Positions 1-8,972 are shown, numbered from the stretch's first letter. The stretch: 25,110 nucleotides of DNA from Alteromonadaceae bacterium UBA2620 (GCA_002339125.1 DDJQ01000097.1:1-25110); one strand, 5' to 3'. Numbers and translations: made by a program. The notes: generated by a model from the letters alone, not told the origin.

Positions 1-308
1 TACAAAGATCAACAACCTCTAGTGGCTTTATATGCTCATAAGCGTTGTTGCCTTATTCGCGTGCTCACAACATCAGTCGTCATCTACGTGACACCTACCC
101 TCAGCGGTTATTCTTATGACTGATACTTATGTTCATTTGCCGTGCCTTTCTTTACTTGACAGGCAGCGAATAAAAAGCGCGCACAGTATAAATGGAAATA
201 CAGAAAATAGCCCATTTCTGAAGAAATTTAGTCACTGTATCCTAAATATCTCATATTAATGTAAGAAATATTGCATATTTCAATAGCAAAGGCGTCAGTG
301 ACACGTGG
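1..308. other. Left-edge region with no assignable gene
   Basis: No gene could be supported here. One plus-strand frame is open from base 1 to a TGA at 121-123 (40 codons). It has no start inside the window, and its translation resembles nothing I recognise; an open frame this short is expected by chance. The rest is AT-rich and lies downstream of the permease gene on the minus strand. A 6-bp stem (201-206 with 215-220) is present, but it has no T-run and is not a convincing terminator. Confidence 0.4.
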
Positions 309-2147
309 TTACCATGGAAAAAAGAAGGGAATAAGAAAGTAACAGCACGCAAATACCCAAACTAACATGGGTGTGCCGAGTTTGATGAAATCAGTAAAAC
401 GATATTTCCCCGGCTCGACAATTAAGGTGATGATGGGTGAGGCGATGGGAGTCATAAAAGCGGCTGAGGCGGCGAACAAAACGGTCATTGCCATAGGGTA
501 GGGCGATACGCCAAGTTGGGTGGCAATGCTAATCGCAATTGGGGTCATGAGCACCGCAGACGCTGTGTTCGACAAAATATTGGTGAGTAATGCAGTAATG
601 AAAAACAACCACACTAAGAGTACTTGAGGCGATGCGCCACTGGAAATACTCACGAGTTGATCAACAATAATGTCGGTGCCACCTGTGCGTTGTAGAGCAT
701 CGGCTAATGGCAACATGCCAGCTAATAGCACTAAGCTTTGCCAATGAATAGCACGGTAGGCGTCGGCCGCGGTTAAACAGCGCGTCACCACTGCGGCAAT
801 AGCCGAAATGAGTACAGCGGCCACCAACGGCATCCAATTAAATACCGAGCTTAACACCATGAAAGCGGTAATCAGCAAAGCAATAGGCATGCGCTGGTAC
901 GCCGGTACAATATCACTGGCTTCAAGTGGCATTTCTAGCACTACAAAGTCATGTTTTTGTTTCTGCAGTTGGGCGATTCTAGCCCAAGCGCCGGTGACGA
1001 GTAAGCAGTCTGACGGTTGTAATTTTTGATTGGCATAATCGTCTAACACTTGGTGATTTCGCCGAATGCCAAAGACATCAACACCATAATGGTCACGCAA
1101 ATGTGCTTCGGTAATTGAGCGCCCAACTAATTTAGACTCGGGGTGGATCAGCACGCTGACCGCACCAAATTCCCATGCTCGATATTGTTCCTCTAACTGA
1201 GAAGGATGAAAAGCGACCAAATTAAGTTCTTCTTTAACCTGTTCTATGCATGCGGGGGGAATAGCGACGTGGAGTATGTCGTCTATGTGTAACACGATAT
1301 CGGGCGACACGCCTGCTTTCAGTTCACGCCAGCCGCGAACTCGCTGAGACAAGTCAAGGATACGGATACCGTACTGTTTGTATAATTCACTTTCGCCAAT
1401 GGTTTTTCCGTGCAGCGGTGAGCCAATGGCAACGCGTAAATAGGTCAGTTCTTTCTCAACGCGGTATTCATCCCACAATGCTTGTACCGATCTGCTTTTG
1501 GCTTCCTCCCCGCTTGGGGCACTTTCGGGAAGCCATTTTCGACCGTAACTGACCATGTATAACACCAAACCAGCTAGCACAATCAAGCCGGGCAAGGTGA
1601 AGGAAAAAAAGCTCAGTGGTTCAAACCCTTGACTCTTTAAACCTGCGCTTACCACTAAGTTTGGCGGAGTCGCAATTAAGGTCAACATGCCACTCACCAA
1701 TGCAGCGTAAGACATGGGTAGGAGTAGTTTACTGGGACTGCTGTTTGAATATTTAGCAATGCGCAGCACAATAGGAATGAAGATAGCAACAACGGCGGTC
1801 GAACTCATTACAGCGCTCAGTATGGCACTCGCCAACATTAGCATGATCAGCATTTTGGTGGTTGAGCTACTGCTGTTTTGACTGATCCAATTGCCGACAA
1901 ACCTCGCTACCCCGGTCCTGTCTAGCATCTCGCCAACCACGAGTAACCCCGCGATGAGTATAACCACAGAATTGCCAAAGCCAGCTAAGGCCGCGTTTAC
2001 GGGCAGTACGTTGGTCAGGATTAAGGCTAACACCACGCATATTGCAATCATGTCGTAACGAACACGGTTACTCGCCATGAGCAATGCGGCGGCGGCAATT
2101 AAGGCGAAGACAAAGTTTGCATGCCATTGCTCAGGAATAGAAAACAC
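309..2147 (-). CDS. SLC13/DASS-family anion permease with two internal RCK_C-like domains
   Basis: This is an inner-membrane transporter of the divalent anion:Na+ symporter type (sulfate, dicarboxylate or similar anions); the substrate is not readable. It has 612 residues. Hydrophobic segments fill residues 10-200 and 420-610. The two halves carry the repeated family motif: SST near 115-117 followed by TPPN near 160-163, and SNT near 526-528 followed by the TPIASPI stretch near 566-572. Between them lie two soluble TrkA-C/RCK_C-like domains, about residues 225-305 and 325-405, which in related proteins are thought to bind ligands and regulate transport. The start is GTG at 2147, chosen because AAGGAG sits 8 bases upstream and the protein then begins at the usual point before the first membrane helix. 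It appears to be transcribed alone: about 240 bases with a terminator-like hairpin separate it from the upstream ETF operon. Confidence 0.88.
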   Translation of the reverse strand: MFSIPEQWHANFVFALIAAAALLMASNRVRYDMIAICVVLALILTNVLPVNAALAGFGNSVVILIAGLLVVGEMLDRTGVARFVGNWISQNSSSSTTKMLIMLMLASAILSAVMSSTAVVAIFIPIVLRIAKYSNSSPSKLLLPMSYAALVSGMLTLIATPPNLVVSAGLKSQGFEPLSFFSFTLPGLIVLAGLVLYMVSYGRKWLPESAPSGEEAKSRSVQALWDEYRVEKELTYLRVAIGSPLHGKTIGESELYKQYGIRILDLSQRVRGWRELKAGVSPDIVLHIDDILHVAIPPACIEQVKEELNLVAFHPSQLEEQYRAWEFGAVSVLIHPESKLVGRSITEAHLRDHYGVDVFGIRRNHQVLDDYANQKLQPSDCLLVTGAWARIAQLQKQKHDFVVLEMPLEASDIVPAYQRMPIALLITAFMVLSSVFNWMPLVAAVLISAIAAVVTRCLTAADAYRAIHWQSLVLLAGMLPLADALQRTGGTDIIVDQLVSISSGASPQVLLVWLFFITALLTNILSNTASAVLMTPIAISIATQLGVSPYPMAMTVLFAASAAFMTPIASPIITLIVEPGKYRFTDFIKLGTPMLVWVFACCYFLIPFFFPW

Positions 2148-2326
2148 GGTGATTGCTCCTTGCGCGTAACGGGTGTAATGAGACGTTGGTCGCGATAGAT
2201 ATAAAATAATGTATTTAGTTTAGCCTAGCTTACTAAAGGAAAGTAGAGGTAATCTGCGACGTGTAGGTATTAACTGCTTTTGCACGCGATAATATGCGCA
2301 GGTATTTGATATTTTGAGAAAACAAG

Positions 2327-2368
2327 CTCGAAACGCAACATATTTGGATTGATAAGTTACGCTTCGAG
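2327..2368 (-). terminator. Probable terminator of the acyl-CoA dehydrogenase/ETF operon
   Basis: Bases 2327-2339 and 2356-2368 form a 13-bp stem around a 16-base loop, 24 bases past the ETF-QO stop. Read on the minus strand, all 13 positions pair (two as G-U wobbles), whereas on the plus strand those two become A-C mismatches. This asymmetry argues that the structure works in minus-strand RNA. The stem is followed on the minus strand by a broken T-rich stretch (CTTGTTTTCTC), so the tail is weaker than a canonical terminator. Confidence 0.55.
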
Positions 2369-2391
2369 ATTACTGAAGTTTTGGTGTTAGA

Positions 2392-4047
2392 TTACGTGTT
2401 GGGGTACGTTGGACCACCACCACCCTCAGGTGGACGCCATGTAATATTCTGCGCTGGGTCTTTAATATCACACGTTTTACAGTGAATGCAGTTTTGTCCA
2501 TTAATTTGGAACTGCATCTCTCCGTCGCTTTCCACCACTTCGTATACACCCGCCGGGCAGTAACGTTGTGCTGGTTCATCGAAGCGAGGCAAGTTCTGCT
2601 TAATGGGTATAGACGCATCGGTCAATTTCAAATGGCACGGCTGATCTTCCTCGTGATAGGTATTTGAAATATAAACCGAGGAAAGTTTATCGAAGCTAAG
2701 TTTACCGTCTGGTTTCGGGTAGTCGATTTTAATGTGCGCACTAGCCGGTTCCATACACGCGTAGTCTTCTTTCGAATCGCGCAGCTTCAACAATGGTTTG
2801 CCACCGAAGATCTTCTGCTCCATCCAGTTATAGCCGCCACCGACGATAGGGCCAAACTTGTGCAGTGCGGGCCCGAAGTTACGAGAGTTATATAACTCTT
2901 GATACGCCCAACTCTGTTCGAATAGTTGTTGGAAGTTTGTTGTACCCGTTTCTTCGGCATCGGTACCGAGTGCTTCAAGAATAGCTTCAGCAGCAATCAT
3001 GCCTGACTTCATGGCAGTATGAACGCCTTTGATTTTACTGAAATTCAGCGTACCAGCGTCACAACCAACCAACATACCACCAGGGAAGCTGAGTTTGGGC
3101 AGGGCATTTAAACCCCCCTTAGTGATGGCACGCGCACCATAGGTGATACGTTCGCCACCGCTAAGTGTTTCAGCAATAATCGGGTGATGTTTAATGCGTT
3201 GAAACTCATCGAATGGACTCACATGCGGATTGGCATAGTTCAAGTCGATGATTAAGCCAACGAATACTTGCTGATTTTCGGCGTGATAGAGAAAGAAACC
3301 ACCGCCCATTCCTTTACTCAGAGGCCAACCCGAACCATGCACAACCAACCCTGGCTTGTGTTGCGACTCAGGCACTTGCCAGATCTCTTTGAAGCCAATG
3401 CCGTAATGTTGTGGGTCGGCTTCAGAATCAAGCGCGAACTTCTTGATAATGCCTTTACCAATGTGACCACGGCAGCCTTCACCAAGGATAGTGTACTTAG
3501 CGAGGATATCCATACCAGGGGTATAGCCCGGGCCTGGTTCGCCATCAGCGCCCACGCCCATGTCACCAGTGGCTACTCCGCACACTTTGCCATTGTCGTC
3601 GAAAATCACATCTGCGGCAGTAAAACCAGGGAATATTTCTACCCCAAGCTCTTCTGCTTGCTCTGCGAGCCAGCGACATAAATTCGCCACACTCACAATG
3701 TAATTGTTGTCATTGTGCATTGACGGTGGCACCGCCCAGTGGGGTAACTCAGTGGCTCTAGACTCATCGCGTAACAAGTACACTTCGTCTTTTGCTACCG
3801 GCTGACCTAGGGCAAAGCCGTCTTCTTTCCAAGTAGGGAAAAGTTCGTCCAACGCTTTGGTTTCAATGACTGCACCAGAGAAAATGTGAGCACCCACTTC
3901 AGCGCCCTTCTCAAGCACGCAGACGTTGACTTCTTTGCCTTGTTCAGCAGCTTGCTTCTTTATCTGACAAGCTGCCGCCAAGCCGGAGGGGCCAGCGCCA
4001 ACAATAACAACATCAAATTCGATGGATTCGCGTTCTGGAGTATCCAT
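2392..4047 (-). CDS. Electron transfer flavoprotein-ubiquinone oxidoreductase (ETF-QO)
   Basis: This is a membrane-associated flavoprotein that takes electrons from reduced ETF and passes them to ubiquinone, linking beta-oxidation to the respiratory chain. It has 551 residues, the usual bacterial length. An N-terminal FAD-binding Rossmann motif is visible (GAGPSG, residues 17-22), followed by the family's LEKG and GAHIFSG segments. The C-terminus carries the [4Fe-4S] ligands: Cys497, then Cys520, Cys523 and Cys526 in a CxxCxxC arrangement followed by DIKDP. The ATG at 4047 has GAGG six bases upstream. It is the last gene of the operon, 25 bases after etfA. The assignment is firm from the combination of FAD and cluster motifs and from the neighbours. 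The symbol is left blank because naming varies (etfD, etf-QO). Confidence 0.97.
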   Translation of the reverse strand: MDTPERESIEFDVVIVGAGPSGLAAACQIKKQAAEQGKEVNVCVLEKGAEVGAHIFSGAVIETKALDELFPTWKEDGFALGQPVAKDEVYLLRDESRATELPHWAVPPSMHNDNNYIVSVANLCRWLAEQAEELGVEIFPGFTAADVIFDDNGKVCGVATGDMGVGADGEPGPGYTPGMDILAKYTILGEGCRGHIGKGIIKKFALDSEADPQHYGIGFKEIWQVPESQHKPGLVVHGSGWPLSKGMGGGFFLYHAENQQVFVGLIIDLNYANPHVSPFDEFQRIKHHPIIAETLSGGERITYGARAITKGGLNALPKLSFPGGMLVGCDAGTLNFSKIKGVHTAMKSGMIAAEAILEALGTDAEETGTTNFQQLFEQSWAYQELYNSRNFGPALHKFGPIVGGGYNWMEQKIFGGKPLLKLRDSKEDYACMEPASAHIKIDYPKPDGKLSFDKLSSVYISNTYHEEDQPCHLKLTDASIPIKQNLPRFDEPAQRYCPAGVYEVVESDGEMQFQINGQNCIHCKTCDIKDPAQNITWRPPEGGGGPTYPNT

Positions 4048-4072
4048 GACGTTCCTCTTTATGGCACTTAAT

Positions 4073-5014
4073 TTAAAGTACGCTGGCTAATTTGGCTTCT
4101 AATTCTGGCACTAGGTCGTGTAAATCACCGACTAAACCGTAGTCCGCCACTTCGTAAATTGGTGCGTCTGGATCTTTGTTAATCGCTACGATAACTTTAG
4201 AACCTTGCATACCTGCTAAATGCTGAATGGCACCAGAGATACCTACCGCAACGTACAAATCGGGTGCAACAATTTTACCGGTTTGACCAACTTGGTGGTC
4301 GTTACCAATAAAGCCTGCATCTACTGCTGCACGCGATGCACCAAGAGCAGCATTCAAACGGTCTGCTAGTTTTTCGATAAGTGCGAAATTCTCTTCACTG
4401 CCTACACCACGGCCACCCGAAACAACAATACTTGCAGAAGCGAGTTCAGGGCGTTCACTCTGAGCAATTTCTTCGCTAACTACACGCGACAGACCACAAT
4501 CAACAGCATTATCTACAGCAGTAATAGCGCCAGTGCCAGCTCCTGTTGGTGCAGCATCAAACGCTGATGTACGTACGGTGATAACTTTCACAGCATCGCT
4601 AGAGGTAACGGTTGCAATGGCATTGCCCGCGTAAATGGGGCGCACGAATTCAGCTTCGCCATTAACACCGGTAATATCTGAGATTTGACCTACGCCGAGT
4701 AGTGCTGCTAGGCGTGGCAGTGCATCTTTCATTACACTGGTCGCCGGTGCAACAATGTGGCTGTAGCCTTCTGCGTTTGCCTGTAATGTCGCTGCTAGGT
4801 TTTCTGCAGCTTGATATTCTAGGGCATCGTGGTCGGCAACGAGTACTGCGCTAACACCATCGATTTTTGCGGCTTCTTCGGCAACGGTTGCACACCCTTT
4901 ACCGGCCACAAAAATATCAAAAGAAGCACCAATTTTAAGTGCTGCCGATACGGCTGCTAAGGTAACAGGGCTGAGTGTAGAGTTGTTGTGTGATGCAATT
5001 ACTAAGGTTTTCAT
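4073..5014 (-). CDS. etfA: Electron transfer flavoprotein alpha subunit
   Basis: This is the FAD-binding subunit of the soluble ETF heterodimer, which collects electrons from acyl-CoA dehydrogenases and delivers them to ETF-QO. It has 313 residues, normal for the family. The C-terminal FAD domain shows GRGVGS (201-206) and the alpha-ETF signature around 253-269 (LYVAVGISGAIQH...G). The start ATG overlaps the etfB stop as TAATG, sharing one base, and AAGGTGA precedes it inside the end of etfB. Translational coupling, and so matched synthesis of the two subunits, is likely. Confidence 0.97.
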   Translation of the reverse strand: MKTLVIASHNNSTLSPVTLAAVSAALKIGASFDIFVAGKGCATVAEEAAKIDGVSAVLVADHDALEYQAAENLAATLQANAEGYSHIVAPATSVMKDALPRLAALLGVGQISDITGVNGEAEFVRPIYAGNAIATVTSSDAVKVITVRTSAFDAAPTGAGTGAITAVDNAVDCGLSRVVSEEIAQSERPELASASIVVSGGRGVGSEENFALIEKLADRLNAALGASRAAVDAGFIGNDHQVGQTGKIVAPDLYVAVGISGAIQHLAGMQGSKVIVAINKDPDAPIYEVADYGLVGDLHDLVPELEAKLASVL

Positions 5015-5763
5015 TAAATCACCTTCGCTTCATTTTTCAGTTTATCGACTAGCTCGTCTACCGAGGCAACTTTAATACCTGCTTGACGTGTAGCAGGGGC
5101 AGCAACAGAAAGTTGTTGTTGCGTTGATGTGACTTCAACACCTAAATCAGCTGCAGTCGTCTCCGCAATTGGCTTACGCTTTGCTTTCATGATGTCGGGT
5201 AATTTAGTGAAGCGAGGTTCGTTCAAACGTAAGTCAGCAGTAACAATAGCAGGAAGTTTCAGTGCTACGGTTTGTAAACCGCCATCTACTTCACGCGTTA
5301 CGAGGGCTTCGTCGCCTTCAATTTTAACCACAGAGGCAAAGGTGCCTTGTGGGCGACCCATAATACCTGCAAGCATTTGACCCACTTGGTTGTTGTCGCT
5401 GTCGATGGCTTGCTTACCCATCATGATAAGGCCAGCATCTTCTTGCTCGGCTACTTTAGCCAGCAAACGCGCAATCACTAGCGGTTCAGGTTGCTCTTCT
5501 ACATCAATGCGAATCGCGCGGTCAGCACCCATTGCAAGGGCAGCTAGAATCTGCTCTTTAACGATTTTAGGGCCAATGCAAACAGCGATAACTTCGCTTG
5601 CTGTGCCCGCTTCTTTTAAGCGAAGTGCTTCTTCAACAGCAATTTCACAAAACGGGTTGATAGACATTTTGGTGTTGCTCAAATCGACGTCTGAGCAGTC
5701 CTGTTTAATACGTACTTTTACGTTGTAATCGATAACCCGTTTTACCGGAACAAGGATTTTCAT
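5014..5763 (-). CDS. etfB: Electron transfer flavoprotein beta subunit
   Basis: This is the AMP-binding partner subunit of ETF. It has 249 residues, the usual length. It shows the AMP-site segment GKQAIDSDNNQVGQ (116-129), the ETF-beta signature around 156-177, and the recognition loop (roughly 177-199, LNEPRF to MKAKRKP) that docks onto acyl-CoA dehydrogenases. The start ATG has GAAGG six bases upstream. It lies 20 bases after the dehydrogenase gene and shares one base with etfA. The gene order dehydrogenase-etfB-etfA-ETF-QO places the whole electron path from acyl-CoA to quinone in one transcription unit. Confidence 0.97.
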   Translation of the reverse strand: MKILVPVKRVIDYNVKVRIKQDCSDVDLSNTKMSINPFCEIAVEEALRLKEAGTASEVIAVCIGPKIVKEQILAALAMGADRAIRIDVEEQPEPLVIARLLAKVAEQEDAGLIMMGKQAIDSDNNQVGQMLAGIMGRPQGTFASVVKIEGDEALVTREVDGGLQTVALKLPAIVTADLRLNEPRFTKLPDIMKAKRKPIAETTAADLGVEVTSTQQQLSVAAPATRQAGIKVASVDELVDKLKNEAKVI

Positions 5764-5783
5764 AGTAAACCTTCTAATTCTAA

Positions 5784-7565
5784 TTAAAATTGATCAACAG
5801 CAAATTCATACAGTGCTTGAGGGTTTTGTACCATTACACCGAAATGATGTAGTGCACGTGGCAGCAAGCACTGGCTGTAATACATCGCTGAAATACGCTT
5901 CTTAGCAAGGAACTCTTCACCGTACACGTCGTCGTTCGCGTCCGTTAAGGCGATAACGGCGAGTAACGTACGGCCTTGCATCCAGCCACCACATAAATAG
6001 CCCATTGCCATTAGCATATCGAAACAAACTGCTTGTGATAACTCTTTTTCGCTCGGTGCGTTAGTCAGCAGCCATTCTTTTGCCGCACGTGCTTTGTCTA
6101 CGGCTTGGGCGAATGATGCACCAAAAGCTTGCGCGTCGGCGTTGCTCGAAGCACTCAATTCATTAGCAGTAGCCGCCATGTCGCTTAATAGACTTTCCAG
6201 CGCTACACCGCCGTCCATTAATACTTTACGACCAATGAGGTCGAGCGCCTGAATCGCCGTTGTACCTTCGTAAATAGGCAGGATACGTGCATCGCGGAAA
6301 TGCTGCGCTGCGCCTGTTTCCTCAACATAACCCATACCGCCATGAACTTGTATGTTAAGCGAAGTGAGCTCTTGTGCAAACTCTGTCATCCAACCCTTTA
6401 CAATGGGTGTAAAGAGTTCAAGACGCGCATATTTTTCTTTACTGTTATTGTCGGCGTGAGCAAAGTCTAGTGCCGCAGACGCTTCTAGTGCTAAAGCGCG
6501 CATCGCTTCAACCCCTGAGCGCATGGTTAATAGCATACGGCGCACGTCAGGGTACTCAATGATAGGCTTTTTACTGCCATCTTTATTTTTGCCCTGAACA
6601 CGTTCACGCGCATACTGTACCGCTTGCTGATATGCACGGTCTGAAATGCCCAAACCTTGTACACCAACACCTTGGCGGGCGTGATTCATCATGGTAAACA
6701 TGTATGGCAAGCCTTTGTGCGGTTCGCCAACTAAATAACCAATCGCGCCCTCGTTATCACCGAATGCCATAGTACAAGTTGGTGAGCCGTGGATACCGAG
6801 CTTGTGTTCAATTGAGATGGGGTATACATCGTTGCGTTCGCCTGGCTCGCCGTTTTCGTCGAGTACGAACTTAGGTACGATGAACAATGAAATACCTTTT
6901 ACACCCGGAGGGGCGTCGGGTAAGCGTGCAAGTACCAAATGCACAATGTTTGGGGTCATTTGGTGATCGCCCCAAGTGATGAAAATCTTCTGGCCTTTAA
7001 TGCGATAGTGATCGCCATCTGGTGTTGCAGTTGTTGATACTGCCGCGAGGTCTGAACCTGCACCTGGCTCGGTCAGGTTCATGGTACCAGTCCACTCACC
7101 AGCGATTAAGCGGGGTAGGTAAAGGGCTTTTAATTCGTCGCTACCATGGGCAAGCAGCGCTTCTACAGAGCCGATACTCAGTAACGGGCAAAGTGCAAAC
7201 GCCATATTTGATGCTTGCCACATTTCGCTGACTGCAGTCCCTAAGACCTGAGGAAGATTCTGTCCACCAAACTCTTCTGGTGCTGTTAATGTAGACCAAC
7301 CGTTATCCACAAATTGCTGATAGGCTTCTTTCAAACCTGGTGATTGAGTAACGCTGTTGTCAGCCCACTGCGCAGGATTTTGGTCGGTGTCCCAGTTCAA
7401 CGGAGCAAATACCTCTGAGCTCAGTTTACCGGCTTCTTCTAAGACCGCATCGGCTAGGTCGATATTAATGTCTTCTAATTGAAGTTTTTCACACAAACCA
7501 TCGAAACCAATTAACTGGTCAAGTATAAATTTAGCATCAAGTACAGGGGGGTGATATTGACTCAT
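5784..7565 (-). CDS. Long-form acyl-CoA dehydrogenase with C-terminal extension
   Basis: This flavoenzyme introduces the alpha-beta double bond into an acyl-CoA and reduces ETF. It has 593 residues, about 200 longer than classic acyl-CoA dehydrogenases. That is typical of the family with an added C-terminal domain, which includes DmdC and many proteobacterial beta-oxidation enzymes. Visible elements: LTEPGAGSDL (164-173), the QVHGGMGY segment (406-413), and the YEGT motif with the expected catalytic Glu at 433. I place the start at ATG 7565, with AGG seven bases upstream. A longer reading exists only from a TTG at 7607 and lacks support. It is the first gene of the operon with etfB, etfA and ETF-QO. 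Chain-length preference cannot be read; methylmercaptopropionyl-CoA (DmdC) is an alternative substrate in this family, but no dmdA is present here. Confidence 0.93.
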   Translation of the reverse strand: MSQYHPPVLDAKFILDQLIGFDGLCEKLQLEDINIDLADAVLEEAGKLSSEVFAPLNWDTDQNPAQWADNSVTQSPGLKEAYQQFVDNGWSTLTAPEEFGGQNLPQVLGTAVSEMWQASNMAFALCPLLSIGSVEALLAHGSDELKALYLPRLIAGEWTGTMNLTEPGAGSDLAAVSTTATPDGDHYRIKGQKIFITWGDHQMTPNIVHLVLARLPDAPPGVKGISLFIVPKFVLDENGEPGERNDVYPISIEHKLGIHGSPTCTMAFGDNEGAIGYLVGEPHKGLPYMFTMMNHARQGVGVQGLGISDRAYQQAVQYARERVQGKNKDGSKKPIIEYPDVRRMLLTMRSGVEAMRALALEASAALDFAHADNNSKEKYARLELFTPIVKGWMTEFAQELTSLNIQVHGGMGYVEETGAAQHFRDARILPIYEGTTAIQALDLIGRKVLMDGGVALESLLSDMAATANELSASSNADAQAFGASFAQAVDKARAAKEWLLTNAPSEKELSQAVCFDMLMAMGYLCGGWMQGRTLLAVIALTDANDDVYGEEFLAKKRISAMYYSQCLLPRALHHFGVMVQNPQALYEFAVDQF

Positions 7566-7622
7566 TTCGGAACCTATCCTAGTGATTAACGTTGTTGGAT
7601 TACCCAAATAGTATAGGCACTA

Positions 7623-7709
7623 GTTTGCAATTTGCGCTTAATTTGTTCAATTACCAAAAAAGTCTATTGCTTGACATATTCGGACACTCGTTTGCTCACT
7701 TTATCAAAC
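7623..7709. promoter_or_regulatory. Candidate control region upstream of the acyl-CoA dehydrogenase operon
   Basis: Two elements lie in the 188-base gap between the AraC-type gene and the dehydrogenase. The first is an inverted repeat GTTTG-N10-CAAAC (7690-7694 and 7705-7709). The second is GTTTGCAA at 7623-7630, which also occurs upstream of the Liv operon. A TATACT hexamer, read on the minus strand at 7610-7615, could be a -10 box, but I find no good -35 at normal spacing. The function is inferred from position only. Confidence 0.3.
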
Positions 7710-7753
7710 TATCTGAATCTGTATTTATATTAGTTTAGACTGATGTTTTGGCG

Positions 7754-8767
7754 CTAGATAAGTGTATTCTCGCGATATAAGGAGGGCGTCTGCCCAGTCC
7801 ATTGTTTAAAGGCGCGCGTGAAGGCTGCTGGTTCAGAGAAACCTAATTTATTGGTAATTGTGGAAATAGGAATGTCGGGTTGACTGAGGTAATAAATCGC
7901 CATGTTTTTGCGTAATTTATCTTTGATTTCTTGAAAGCTGGTGCCTTCTTCGGTCAATTTTCGGCGTAGCGTGCGCTCAGACACATTCACGCTAACAGCA
8001 ATATCTTTCATGCTAGCCTCGTGTTCGCGATACTCGGCCAAATATTCCATTACTCTACGAGTATAAACTGGCGTGAACTCTTGACGCGTAAACCAGTTGA
8101 GTGGGGCTTGCTTGAAATGTTCGCGCAGGTTCTCCGCGCGTTGGGTGACAGGACAAGCTAGTTCTTCTTCGCTAAAAACGAAGGCATCATAGTCATGGCC
8201 GTAGGTGATGGGGCAGGGAAACATAAAACGATATTCGGCGGCATGAGCGGGTTCTGTGCCACGCATCTTAACGTGTTGTAGAGGAATGCTCTTACCAATT
8301 AACCAACCAGGAAAACGGTGCCAAAGTAGCAAAAAGAAGTCTCGAAACAGTAGCTTGCGGTCGATTTCAGGTTGGACTTGACGCATGCGCAATTCAACCT
8401 GCCCTTTACTTATATACAATGACAGAGAAATTGACTGGTTAACCAAACTGTAAAAACGGCACAAGTGTTTATAAACCCTATGTAAATTTTGCTCTTGAAT
8501 TGCCCCATCGGCGAATAAACGGAACACGCCATACTTACTGGGCTGGGTAGTTAAACCTAAAAATTCATCGTCACTTTGCTCCCACACCGAGCGCATAAGT
8601 TGGCTAAATTGTTGAGAGGTTATACGACTTTGCGGATTGTCGAGCAGGGGTTGGTTGAGTCGTGCGCTTTGAAGTATTGGCGCTAAATTCAGACCGAGTT
8701 GGCGCGCTGCGTCTAACACCGCATTGGCAAAGTGCACAGAAACACTGTGACTGTAATGAAGCGACAT
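7754..8767 (-). CDS. AraC-family transcriptional regulator with AraC-type ligand/dimerisation domain
   Basis: This is a DNA-binding regulator of 337 residues. The N-terminal ~200 residues resemble the PF12625 ligand-binding/dimerisation domain seen in regulators such as OruR. The C-terminal ~90 residues are an AraC/XylS double helix-turn-helix: first HTH about 252-272 (MKDIAVSVNVSERTLRRKL), second about 300-321 (ISTITNKLGFSEPAAFTRAF), ending with the characteristic GQTPSLYR. The start ATG has AGG close upstream. It is encoded upstream of the dehydrogenase/ETF operon in the same direction and divergent from the exported amidohydrolase, so either could be its target. The effector is unknown; acyl compounds or other organic acids are plausible from context but unproven. 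Confidence 0.9.
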   Translation of the reverse strand: MSLHYSHSVSVHFANAVLDAARQLGLNLAPILQSARLNQPLLDNPQSRITSQQFSQLMRSVWEQSDDEFLGLTTQPSKYGVFRLFADGAIQEQNLHRVYKHLCRFYSLVNQSISLSLYISKGQVELRMRQVQPEIDRKLLFRDFFLLLWHRFPGWLIGKSIPLQHVKMRGTEPAHAAEYRFMFPCPITYGHDYDAFVFSEEELACPVTQRAENLREHFKQAPLNWFTRQEFTPVYTRRVMEYLAEYREHEASMKDIAVSVNVSERTLRRKLTEEGTSFQEIKDKLRKNMAIYYLSQPDIPISTITNKLGFSEPAAFTRAFKQWTGQTPSLYRENTLI

Positions 8768-8890
8768 ACCTAGCTCAATGAGTCATTCGAAATTGATGCT
8801 ATTTTGCGAGAGAGGTAGCCGATTAGCAAGTACAACAAGGGTAGCTTTAGTGCGGGTGTGAGAGCACCTCTTCCTGGAAAAGTAGTGTAA

Positions 8891-8950
8891 TTGGACCAAG
8901 AAAATGGCGTAGTATGTGTATTCAAACACCAATACTCAGAAACATGAGTA
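8891..8950 (+). promoter_or_regulatory. Candidate promoter and leader hairpin of the amidohydrolase gene
   Basis: TTGGAC (8891-8896) and TATGTG (8913-8918), 16 bases apart, could form a weak sigma-70 promoter. They overlap a small inverted repeat GTGT-N6-ACAC (8916-8919 with 8926-8929). Downstream, TACTCA (8933-8938) and TGAGTA (8945-8950) form a perfect 6-bp stem with a 6-base loop, 22 bases before the ATG and just before the GAG that may be the ribosome binding site. The divergent AraC-type regulator makes an operator here reasonable. None of this is proven. Confidence 0.3.
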
Positions 8951-8972
8951 ATAACGACAACGAGAAAATATC

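Noticed and set aside
1..123. Possible 3' end of a plus-strand gene entering from the left
   Set aside because: A 40-codon open frame is expected by chance fairly often, the translation has no recognisable motif, and no start is visible.
156..192. TTGACA and TATAAA as a promoter near the left edge
   Set aside because: The spacing is 25 bases, too long for a sigma-70 promoter, and no plus-strand gene follows.
201..220. CAGAAA-N8-TTTCTG stem as a terminator for the permease gene
   Set aside because: It is only 6 bp, AT-rich, about 90 bases past the stop and without a T-run.
3268..3681. A 137-codon plus-strand open frame antisense to the ETF-QO gene
   Set aside because: It lies wholly within a strongly conserved gene on the other strand, has no recognisable domain and no good ribosome site; it is a coding shadow.
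5390..5728. A 112-codon plus-strand open frame antisense to etfB
   Set aside because: It is Ser/Ala/Ile-rich low-complexity translation typical of the complement of a conserved gene, with no independent support.
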